Shown here piece by piece: positions 30,901 to 38,403 of a stretch of 41,394 bases of DNA. The notes under the pieces were generated by a model. That model did not search any database and had not been told where the DNA came from. It saw only the letters and a program-made list of their open reading frames with translations. Location: contig JAKSYS010000569.1 in NCBI GenBank assembly GCA_022925895.1, forward strand, positions 1 to 41,394, in the 5' to 3' direction. This DNA comes from Fragilaria crotonensis. Lineage: Eukaryota; Bacillariophyta; Fragilariophyceae; Fragilariales; Fragilariaceae. Every line of letters begins with the position of its first letter. The first letter of the stretch is position 1. A program made the position numbers and the translations under genes.

Positions 30901-32136
30901 ATTTTCAAGAAAGCCCTTTATGGGTTACGTTCCTCAAGTCGAGCTTTCAGGGCGCACTTCGCTGACTTTCTCCGATCTCTTGGTTTCTTTGCTACACGCT
31001 ACGATCGTGACGTGTGGATGCGAAAACGAGACGACGAAGATGGATACGACTATGTCTGTACACATGTCGACGACTTTAAGATTGTCGCACGCGACCCTGA
31101 ACGATGGAAATCATTAATCTCCGCGGCGTTTTTGCTTAAGTCAATTGGACCCCCGTCCTACTACTTGGGCAACGACTATAACTTCTGTGCGAACGAGAAT
31201 GCGTGGGTACTTAGTTGTGCTACATACTTGAAAGAGTGCATCCGTCGGTTGGAAGCCGACGATGAACTTTGTCTTGATGGCACTCTCTGGCCCCATCGCA
31301 CACCTCTTCCAGAAGGCTGTCACCCTGAGCTTGACGATAGCCCTTTGTTGACGGAGTTGGGAATCCGCAAATACCAAATGCTAATCGGCATGGCTCAGTG
31401 GGCGTGCACTATTGGGCGTTTAGACATTGCTTTTGCAGTCTCATCGCTCAGCAGGTTTTCGGCAGCACCAAGAACACAACATTTGGCTCTGGCGTTACAC
31501 CTATTCGGCTACCTCAAGAAGAACCCTAATCGTCGGATCGTTTTAGATTCACGACCTCTCTTGGTTGACGACGATTTGCGAACAGATTCGTTCCATCCCG
31601 ATTTCCTCGAAGATTATCCGGACGCGAAAGAAGACGTGGCTCTTGATCATCCGCCAGCGTATGGTCGGGAATTGGAAACGTCCGTATTCTTTGACGCGGA
31701 CCACGCCCATGATCATGTGACTCGTCGTTCTATCTCGGGTTTGATTGTCTTCGTTGGAAGTACTCCGGTCATATGGCATAGTAAACGCCAAGGTTGCATC
31801 GCGACGAGTACCTATTGCGCAGAATTCATCTCGATGCGGTCCGCGGTGGAGGAGGCAATTTCGATCCGCTACATGCTTCGCTGCCTGGGAGTCCCGGTTA
31901 CCCGTCCGACGGATTTGTATGGCGACAACTTTGGTGTCATTCAAAGCGCGGAAATCCCAGAGGGCGAATTGAAGAAGAAGCACATAGCAATCTCGTATCA
32001 TTACGTTCGGGAGGCTATTGCTGCGCGTATTGTCAACGCGCATTGGTGTAGATCTACTGAAAATTTTGCGGACATCTGCACCAAGGCGCTCGGCACAAAT
32101 ATCTTCAAGGATTTAGTTGAGGAGTTGATGGCATAA
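27907..32136 (+). CDS. pol: Pol polyprotein of Copia element 2 (protease, integrase, reverse transcriptase, RNase H)
   Basis: One unbroken frame of about 1,409 codons follows the gag stop. Numbering from the GTG at 27946: protease DTG at 21-23; integrase D248 (YVDTFFS), D305 (KSDNAPEF) and E340 (ENLAERR); a Ser/Pro/Asp-rich linker; a chromodomain-like segment at about 697-745 (30034-30180); reverse transcriptase with CGDIGNAFI and catalytic THVDD (from 1039); RNase H with FFDADHA (D1250), STYCAEF and YGDNFGVI. The zinc HHCC module normally ahead of the integrase is not recognisable. There is no ATG near the beginning, which supports production by readthrough from Gag rather than independent initiation. 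Stop TAA at 32134-32136, 69 bp before the 3' LTR. Confidence 0.92.
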   Translation: MVAEESAIRTLRRVTRVNDYLSEADSSQQILVSDTGNDQTLLTSTWRVLKRTGREVMMTGAFAGRNVGEVFPVVSAVAKIVCEDGSAFAAYAHEALLDLNPAQTESLLSVHQSLRNTRNGIDDRARCERDVHGRPGMQLARFGECRLPFFFDGTKCFYAVYPLSIAEESRLPKVVLTDGEVPYEPMARLHSRRRPVHDADLDLWKRCLGFTPDHVVSKTLSATSQLVPTVEAETREMMRDHFQTRLPELKVRRINDTCYVDTFFSSITSVRGFSCWNLYCFQRTGLDVAYLMRRRAQGPTTLPKMVADCGAPAVIKSDNAPEFKGKRWVDYLTSMSIRSEYTEAHHPNENLAERRGGALKAAVVHLMSITGCPLQFWCFALEYVCLLRSVLARRSLNWSTPHETHWGDRPDISVFRFTFWEPIWYYQPRQSFPQSKMLKGRFLGIAQNIGDAFCFLILTQPESDETNVSPQVIARSVIRRRFLRDPEHVLVGADQNQDSNSITFYCRDGISPLHDPSVHDDVTSEDVELPEDVCSPSDLDRFTPSAFATSEVGNDLGTDLDDGIFEVYGPPAKRPRSVPGSDSQVLSSMIGQEHSPQSPSVNREEQTSLNNTPTSNSAFFDPHIAPVSVQGTPLLSSTVDPPQLGVPIMPAVTALTDPADDGLQDVPFQGPTCGTPPIPVTQDEDLDPQVFDHLNRQLERVAEDSSDDDIFDSITGHSWKDGMLMFDVRWKTDETSSLPFALVQRDYPSEAAIYVLAKKLGSEGGRYTGGRYTRWARQYQRLHSRIVRRLIRMSSVLADDPNIAATTLHINSTLPDGTRLIRRVVRAIPKTGGGRKKRTKPGRISRPVEVKYGVTIPRSVKHALELDNEAGNTFWADAIRKEVDSLLALDCFAFHAPDYKPSSEYQWTKLSMIFEVKQDGRRKARLVAGGHLVDPKGINSRSTVVKGISVRLLDLIAHRDNLPILCGDIGNAFITADCMEKIFSRAGPEFGDREGAVMIFKKALYGLRSSSRAFRAHFADFLRSLGFFATRYDRDVWMRKRDDEDGYDYVCTHVDDFKIVARDPERWKSLISAAFLLKSIGPPSYYLGNDYNFCANENAWVLSCATYLKECIRRLEADDELCLDGTLWPHRTPLPEGCHPELDDSPLLTELGIRKYQMLIGMAQWACTIGRLDIAFAVSSLSRFSAAPRTQHLALALHLFGYLKKNPNRRIVLDSRPLLVDDDLRTDSFHPDFLEDYPDAKEDVALDHPPAYGRELETSVFFDADHAHDHVTRRSISGLIVFVGSTPVIWHSKRQGCIATSTYCAEFISMRSAVEEAISIRYMLRCLGVPVTRPTDLYGDNFGVIQSAEIPEGELKKKHIAISYHYVREAIAARIVNAHWCRSTENFADICTKALGTNIFKDLVEELMA

Positions 32137-32197
32137 CTTGGATCTGGGTTTGAGAGGAGGTGGAGTCTCCGGGCAAGTACTGCTACTAGCTACAGTC

Positions 32198-32205
32198 GAA
32201 GAGGA
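32198..32205 (+). other. Polypurine tract of Copia element 2
   Basis: GAAGAGGA(GG) lies directly before the 3' LTR, in the expected place for plus-strand priming. Its last G's overlap the first bases of the LTR as I drew it. Confidence 0.75.
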
Positions 32206-32316
32206 GGTCAGGATAGTGTCGTCTGTCCTGCTGTCCTAATTGCCACGTAGACCCACAAAGCGAATGAACATGTAGACTAAGACTTATCCTAGCCTCATAT
32301 CTACTTGTGCATGACA
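32206..32316 (+). repeat. 3' LTR of Copia element 2 (111 bp)
   Basis: Matches 26514-26624 with two internal substitutions. Its first base is G where the 5' LTR has T, so the canonical TG start is lost at the inner end. The hairpin at the position of 26585-26600 is weakened by the G-to-A change at 32280. Confidence 0.9.
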
Positions 32317-32321
32317 GCAAG
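32317..32321 (+). repeat. Target-site duplication of Copia element 2, right copy
   Basis: GCAAG, matching 26509-26513. Confidence 0.85.
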
Positions 32322-32884
32322 GATGAAGAAGTATGTACTGCCAAGGCTGAAGCACGTCGCGGCTGAGGCCAAGAAGGCTGCTGCCGTTGCTGCAGCGGAG
32401 AAACAGCGCCTGGCGGAGGCTGCTGCTAAGGAACGACGTCGCGAACAAGAAGGCAGGCAACAGAGCTCTGCTCCCGACAGGCGCAGCATGAAAGCGATTC
32501 GAAAAATGAAGCCGAATGGCTGCGTTGGCTCAGAAATGTTGACAAGAGGAAGAACACGCCGCCAAGGATGCTGAAGCGGAAGCACGTTGTCGCGAACAAG
32601 CTGAGGCAAAGAAAGCGGCGGAAGTTGCTGCGTTGGCTCAATGTTGTCAGCAAGAACAAGAAACGTGCGGCTTAGGCTCCTGAAGCAGAAGCGTGTCGTC
32701 ATGAACAGGTGGGCGAGATGAAGAAGGCCGCTGCTATATGTGGTGCAGCTGAGCGTCATCGTAAAAAGAGACAGAGCGCGAGGCTTAGGCCCAAGAAGCT
32801 GCTGAGAGGCGACGGCAGCAGGAGAAGGAGCAACAAAGAAAGGCCGAGAAACGCAAGGCTGCAAAAGAAGCTGCTCCCGCGTAG
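32317..32884 (+). pseudogene. Ala/Glu/Lys-rich coiled-coil protein, right part, frame-broken
   Basis: It begins with the second GCAAG copy (32317-32321). All of this stretch encodes heptad-like Ala/Glu/Lys/Arg/Gln sequence, but in changing frames: AEAKKAAAVAAAEKQRLAE near 32360, REQAEAKKAAEVAALAQ near 32592, and QQRKAEKRKAAKEAAPA before a TAG at 32882-32884. Units such as REQ-AEAKKAA recur, so the DNA is an imperfect tandem repeat. Stops and indels break it at least four times, and the Copia insertion separates the left part. Such sequences resemble generic long coiled coils (TolA- or caldesmon-like), so no function is assigned. The opposite strand is open here but only as its mirror. Confidence 0.6.
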
Positions 32885-33035
32885 GAGGTCCTCCAACGAG
32901 CGTTCCCAAGATCAAGGAAGGGAGATCGGCGGGCATGACATCATCCGAAATCTGTGTGGTAACGAGACCGCCCAAGGCGACTCCGGCAGCAAAGCCGCCA
33001 ATGGCATCGTCGATGGTTCGTTGCGGCGTTGCGGC
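32885..33035 (-). other. Possible minus-strand gene fragment with a hydrophobic Gly/Ala segment
   Basis: Reading 33035 downward gives DDAIGGFAAGVALGGLV followed by SDDVMPADLPSLILGTLVGG. The codon choice is like that of real genes here and the first part could cross a membrane. After about 32885 the same frame becomes the antisense of the coiled-coil sequence. I cannot identify it, and it may be a relic. Confidence 0.25.
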
Positions 33036-33500
33036 TCGTGTTTTGTGTTATTCTGGACTCTGGAGTCTGGAGTACTTGTGGTCTCAGGGTACTGTACTCC
33101 ACCACTGGTAGAGCTAGTATTGCAATACGTAGAAGACTACCTCGGGAAAAAAGTTGCATTCGTTCCATATACGAAGCACGTAAATATACCGTAGGTGCAA
33201 CAGATGTTGAAGAGCCCAAAATGCTGGTACCTACTATCGTTTGCAGTTGATATGCCCCACGCAAACGCACAGAAAACGTCATCAAGTACCCCTATTATGC
33301 AACGTAGTACCAGTTGCTAATTAATCCGCAAGATCCGTGGATTCCTATTGGATAGTACAACACCGGTTGCATTTCCGAAGTAATACCAGAGTACCGCAAG
33401 CTATTATTTGCGTATACTATTGTGTCAAATATGCATCTATCCTATATGGTCAAGATACTTTTTGATGCCCACACTCCAAGTAACTTACATCATCAAACTA
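33036..33500. other. Intergenic region with GTAC patches
   Basis: AGTACTTG, GGTACTGTACT and TGGTACC motifs recur at 33070-33110 and 33225-33400. No gene is recognised. Confidence 0.45.
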
Positions 33501-34580
33501 TATGGAAGAGATGCCAAGAAGCTTTGAAGATTATTCTGAGTTCCTTGTGATCTCTTTGTTGTGTTGGTGGGCCTTCGTAAGAAAAGGTGGTGGACGGATT
33601 GGACGCTGGAAAAAAGTTGACGCCACAGGCACCACGCTCACGTCCAATCCCAACAAAATGAAGGTTCTCGGGGCGGTGTACATCCTGGGAGGAACTGGTG
33701 CTACTCAGCACCATGTTGGGTTGCAAACAAACTTGCTTTAGTGAGGAGGTTCATTGTTGCACCTTTGGCGTGGATTGTCAAAATGTCTTTGATTCAGAAG
33801 GAGTACATTTTCATGCCGACAAATGATGAACAATTTGAAATTGCTGTTGTTGGTAAGTATCCAACACGGGGGCTTCTGCGTCGTGTGGTGGTGGAGATTT
33901 ATGTAGGCTGGGACAAGTGTCCCAGTATGAACCAGAACATGCACTCAGGCAAGGAGGGTTTCCATTGATTGCCTGATATGAAGTCAGTGCATTTCTTGCA
34001 AGTTTGTTCACCAGTCTATTTCAGATGGACAACCTGGGACCAGAAATAACAAGCGTATTGTCAGTAATGATGATTTGGTCTTTCCACTGTTGGAAGGAAA
34101 CGGATGGCTGCAGTCCAAAGCCTGGAAAGCAGCTTATCCTGACGGACAACATGGTGTTTCTTTTTTGTGTATATCTGATTTGTGACGAGGCTGGTATCCT
34201 CGCCGCAGTGGTGAAGTGGTGTCGAAAGATAGAGTCCGTGCAAAGAGACATTTAAAGAGTCTTTGGGATTTTCAAGGCTAGGTTTACGTTTTTCAAGAAT
34301 TTCAACAGCTTGAAACACCATTCAGCCATTGATAAATCTTTTGTCACATGTTGTATTTTGCACAACATGCATGTTGTTTGAGTCAGATGGATGGTTGGAT
34401 CCCAACATACCACCTTTTCCTGGCAGATTCGAGGAAAGATTGTCGAAGAAAATTGGCAACATTTAGCTATCGGAATAAATGGAACGGTACCTCTGGCATT
34501 TGTAATCGAGTCGAGGATGACGCCAGCATCACCACCAATGAAATACGTTAAAGAAGGATGCATGGGCAACGAATAGGGCA
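33501..34580 (+). pseudogene. Decayed PIF/Harbinger (DDE_Tnp_4) transposase
   Basis: Family landmarks appear in order on the plus strand but in different frames with several stops: HHVGLQTNL (33710), FMPTNDEQFEIAVVGKYP (33812), VGWDKCPS and SGKEGF (33905-33960), NDDLVFPLLEGNGWL (34065), AYPDG and LCISD (34130-34180), RVRAKRHLKSLWDF (34230), and the hallmark FVTCCILHNM (34340) followed by ESDGWLDPNIPPFPG (34378). The Asp normally found just before the GWDKCP block (in an S-V-D-C-V-H type motif) has been replaced (VVEIYV), so even a repaired frame would lack a catalytic residue. Cut-and-paste transposase in life, dead here. I could not find terminal inverted repeats or the usual 3-bp target duplication. 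Confidence 0.8.
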
Positions 34581-34819
34581 AAAGTAATTGCAGCACTGGT
34601 TGACCATCATCAGTTTGGTACGGTTAATAGGGACAACAAACATTAATTACTAGAAGATCGAAAATGGTCACCAGCACACCAGTTTAATTGTAGTAGAAAT
34701 GTACTATAAGTAAAGAATGAGGATCAAAGTTGTTACGTAAAGTAATTTATCATTGCAATGCTGAGGTAATATTTTGTTAAAGCTGGTTCTACTAGCTTCT
34801 GGGCTCAAAGCCACACCAA

Positions 34820-35312
34820 TCACTTGGACGAGGGGAGAGTTTCATGTTCTTTGGTGCCTTCATGAGGATCCTCATCAGTGTACATGCCACCGACTGCGTT
34901 GAGAGCAGAGAGATTGATTACAGGAGCCAAAGTGTGGAACCTGATTTCATCGTCAATTGGCTCATCACCACTGATGATGCCAGCCCCGTCGTTCGCTGGT
35001 GTCAACTCGACCTTGATCGCCACTGCTGCAACGCGAACATCAGAACGCGGCACTCCTGCTGCCGGTGGTGCTGGCAGGTAAAGGCAAGCAAAAATTGCGT
35101 CTGCTCTCATCCCCGTCGATAAGATTGTCGGGAGACTCGCCATCAGCTGGCACAACGATAAGATTGTTGGGAGACTCCTCGCCGTCAGCTGACACAAAAG
35201 AAGGAACAGTATCGACATCAATATCATCAACACACACCACATCAAATCCTGTCGCAAAATTGGGACCTGCAGCGACCGCAAAAAGAATAATACTCATCAT
35301 CTTTACCATCAT
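34820..35312 (-). CDS. Small acidic hypothetical protein with short tandem repeats, one frame break
   Basis: From two adjacent ATGs (35312, 35309) the frame gives a short hydrophobic start (MSIILFAVAAG), then an Asp/Glu-rich stretch with two copies of an ADGE-SP-NLI unit, made by a DNA repeat of about 40 bp at 35119-35190. Near 35060-35085 the frame changes; the second part runs to a stop at 34820-34822 and is rich in Val/Ala and Asp/Glu. The 493-base span is one over a multiple of three. I do not recognise it. It may be a real secreted acidic protein with a consensus error, or an open stretch next to the dead transposon. Confidence 0.35.
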
Positions 35313-36382
35313 TACAATACAATTCTTTATCTTTCAGCAATATTTGCAAACCACCCTTTTGCTTCCTAAGCCAACTTATCAAAAGAAGTGTGATCAACAA
35401 TTTGCCAGCAGTGCCAGCATAAGGATGCATTCTATCTCTTGCATACTTAAAGAAAATCCCAGTTGGGATCTATTGATGCAAGCAAGGCAAGCCTGAACTG
35501 GTGATCGAGGGAGTTTTTGCACTCGCCCGAGTAATACGATTTCATCGGTTATCATCGTCGTGATCAACAGCACTATTGCTTTGCAACATTGCTGACCAGA
35601 GTTGCAATGGTGCGGAGTGGTCCAGGAGCACATCCATAGGAAAGACTCAATGCTGGGTAATCCTTTGATGTTCCCAATTTGACACCATTCTCCCCAAACA
35701 TTTGGGACAGCACAATCAGTTGGCCAAGCTGATGATGCAGATAGCCAACACAATTCAGTGAACTCAGGAAACTCTTGTTGGAAACTGTATTGCTACACAG
35801 CTTGGACTTTTTGGGGGACAACAGCAATGAGTGACGGCATCGTCACAAAATGGCCTCTTGAAATTTTCTGTTCTGGAGTATTGCGTACTACAAATGGAGG
35901 AGCCTTCACGAGCAAGGACAGTGATACAAGCAATGTCATTACTCAGGTTTGGGAACATGATGATGGCCGGGGACAGAACATTATTGCAACACATCCCAAT
36001 TGGTCTCAATTCAGAACCAATTTCACAAGCGAAACCACCACTTCCTGACGTACGATGACAGGAAAATGGGTGAAGTGAATACCTTTCTGATTTCCAGGAT
36101 TCCCTTGACGTAACGATTACGAGATAGGAGTGCCATTAAGTCGGATCTGTTCAAAGTTTTATGCGAGACATTACACAAGAAGTAGTACCTCATAATATGG
36201 AAGAAGGAGTGCGGATACATACAGCGTATGCTGATAGGCAACGGAAGATGAGACCTTCAGTATATACAGATCTGTATACTGTATTAACGGCATTTCTTAT
36301 CATCGAGGACAAGCACTGGCACAAGGCACTTCGCACTTCGCACAGATGATGTTTTGCCTCCATAATCTCGAAATTGACGGAA
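35313..36382. other. Region without a recognised gene
   Basis: Several frames of 80-120 codons exist on both strands (for example plus 35758-36048 and minus 35573-35827), but none has a family signature and they overlap each other. It could be further transposon debris. The last 45 bases, from about 36340, are the 5' flank of the dioxygenase that is also present at 23092. Confidence 0.4.
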
Positions 36383-37501
36383 ATGATGCCATCGCTGCAC
36401 CAGGTAATCATAATATGCTTTACAGTTGCAGCTTCCCTTGTTCAGGGACACGCATTGGTTGGATCACACCATGTTGACATTATTGCACATGGAGGTGTCG
36501 CAATCTTGCCGAATTGGCTTCCAGAGACGTTGACGAACGATATGAGACGCGATGCCCGAGTCCTCTTTGATGCTGGTTACTTTACTCCCGATGGACTAAC
36601 CAACACAGCCCTCACCAAAGATCAGCAGGGATTCTCTCCTCGTGCCGATCGTCAGACATTCCGCGGAGGTGATGGTTGGGATGACGTGTCTGCTGGTGAC
36701 CATGGGACGCGGACCGAGTTTGCCAATCGCATGACCGCCCTGCGACTCGAACTGGCGCAGGGATTGAATCGACCGACAATGGGACTTGAAGGACAAGGAG
36801 GTAGTGATCGAAATCATGAAATGACATACAACTGGTACGAGCCTGGAGCGAAATTGGGACGACATCTTGATGAACATCACGAAGAAACCAAGGGACCAAA
36901 AGGTTGGCAAATGCCGACACGCCGATCAGTCACTTGGTTGGTTTATCTAAATGATGGGTGGACTAAAGAGGATGGTGGAATATTACACTGCTTTTCCCGT
37001 CAAAGTCGATCGAGCGCGCCTGTCGGAGCTCACGAAGGAAATTTACAAGTGGGTTGGATGGATCATGTGCATCCGGTGTTTCTAGAATCGTGGCGAGAAG
37101 AGAGCGGCCTATCGGCTCTCTACAGGTTGACATCCGATAAGCGTCCCTCGGTGGAGCAAAAATACGTCAGTGCTGGTGATTTTGACATGCCACACCAGCC
37201 CATCAAGTTCCAAACATTTTTGCGTCAGGAGTATCGACAAGGCAGTCGATTTGAACAAATATCAACTGCTCGTCGGGATCCTCGTTTTTTCGACAGTACA
37301 CAACCGCTGGTGTCGTCGTCAGCGTCCACTGAGAATGAATCATATCCTGTGCATATTGTAAATGTCGTTCCAGCAGCTGGGACCTTGGTTTTGTTTGATT
37401 CAGTAACGCTTCCTCACCTGGTAGGAGAAGTGACAGGACCGAGGCAACGAATCGCGGCGACAGGGTGGTTTCATGAAGATAACCAGGCGCTGCCTTTTTA
37501 A
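36383..37501 (+). CDS. 2-oxoglutarate/Fe(II)-dependent dioxygenase, prolyl 4-hydroxylase-like, with signal peptide
   Basis: An intact single exon of 372 aa from ATG 36383. Residues 1-22 form a signal peptide (VIIICFTVAASLVQG). The jelly-roll core has the iron ligands H161-x-D163 in LGRHLDEHH and H345 in VTLPHLVGEV, with R354 or R356 in TGPRQR as the 2-oxoglutarate anchor. SVTWLVYLNDGW is the conserved strand after the HxD motif. The fold is that of P4H/2OG-FeII_Oxy_3 enzymes, which hydroxylate protein or small-molecule substrates with O2 and 2-oxoglutarate; which substrate is unknown. Secretion or an ER location is likely. The homologous fragment at 23127 begins 21 bases earlier, with MNSKLT; here that ATG is ATA, so the next ATG is used. 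Confidence 0.85.
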   Translation: MMPSLHQVIIICFTVAASLVQGHALVGSHHVDIIAHGGVAILPNWLPETLTNDMRRDARVLFDAGYFTPDGLTNTALTKDQQGFSPRADRQTFRGGDGWDDVSAGDHGTRTEFANRMTALRLELAQGLNRPTMGLEGQGGSDRNHEMTYNWYEPGAKLGRHLDEHHEETKGPKGWQMPTRRSVTWLVYLNDGWTKEDGGILHCFSRQSRSSAPVGAHEGNLQVGWMDHVHPVFLESWREESGLSALYRLTSDKRPSVEQKYVSAGDFDMPHQPIKFQTFLRQEYRQGSRFEQISTARRDPRFFDSTQPLVSSSASTENESYPVHIVNVVPAAGTLVLFDSVTLPHLVGEVTGPRQRIAATGWFHEDNQALPF

Positions 37502-38403
37502 TTCCGTTTGTTCGGAGCTACAAGTAAATCCCTGGATTGCGCGAGCATAATTGTGAGCGTAGTGAAGGTCGCATGAATCAAGATAGCAATCAACGGCTTC
37601 ATGGGTGTTCAAGTTAATCAGGCATAGTATTGTACACTGTACACCTGCCGGTACCGAACAATAAAAATGAACACAAGCGTCATCCTATGGTACTGGTACT
37701 TGTACAATGTACTCCGTGAACATGCATGCTGCTTTCATACATCATGCAGTACAAGGTACTACAGTCTACAGTACAAGTTACAAGGTATGTATGACAGCGG
37801 TCCCCAAGGATTTAAATCCTTGTCTGTGATTGGTTATAGCAGAACCAATTCAAACTCTGCACCGGCCGGGCATGGAGCTGGTGACACAGCCACCGCGAAC
37901 AACGGTTATATAAGAGACGAGACAGCCACAAATTTTTAGTACTTGTACCTGTATTCGTATCACATGGTATTCAGTAATACAGTATTGTGTCTTGCATTCT
38001 CAAGTTTCGAGAGGAGACAAAAAAAAACATATGGAACCCAATCGACATCGACAATTGACCAGGGCGTGCAATTACAACAGCAAGGTTCACTATTTTCGAC
38101 TCGTACCCTTGCCTTGACTCTCGACACATTTGCTTCTCTTCTGCATCTCTTGGTCAGGTGGAGAGAAAAGATTGTTGCTGCGCATGAATAATTGATTGTT
38201 GTGCAGATTGACAAGAAGAAGAAACGAACGAATTGGGAACTCTGAAAATCAGAATTTCTGGCGAACATTCCAGGGAGACCACATCGAGAAGGATATCAAG
38301 TCGTGAGTAATTGACGGCGCATTCACAATTCACACAAGATTCAGCAAGTACTGGCGTAACATACAGACATCTGCGTTTGATTCACTGCCCTACAATACGG
38401 AAC
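37502..38403. other. Intergenic region with GTAC patches
   Basis: GTAC words cluster at 37630-37790 (for example ATGGTACTGGTACTTGTACAA) and near 37938-37985. A possible TATA-like TATATAAGAG lies at 37907-37916, about 490 bp upstream of the next start. No gene is recognised; the frames at 37667, 37943 and 37960 lack family features. Confidence 0.5.

Larger units (their letters stand above)
26514..32316 (+). mobile_element. Copia element 2: full-length LTR retrotransposon with 111-bp LTRs
   Basis: A 5.8-kb element begins TGTCAGG and ends CATGACA; TGTCA and TGACA are exact inverted ends. It is flanked by a GCAAG 5-bp duplication. The interior has one long frame: Gag, an in-frame UGA, then a 1.4-kb-residue Pol with protease, integrase, reverse transcriptase and RNase H in the copia order. 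The two LTRs differ at 26569/32261 and 26588/32280 and at one inner terminal base each, so the insertion is older than element 1. Pol is unbroken over 4.2 kb, so the copy may still be active. It differs strongly from element 1 in every domain. Confidence 0.95.

Noticed and set aside
32301-32975. Minus-strand protein of 224 aa
   Set aside because: Most of it is the mirror of the Ala/Glu/Lys-rich coiled-coil repeats, which open several frames by composition. Only the part beyond 32885 might be real, listed separately at low confidence.
33501-36060. Complete Harbinger element including a Myb-like second gene
   Set aside because: I could not find terminal inverted repeats, a 3-bp duplication or a SANT/Myb pattern in 34600-36060.
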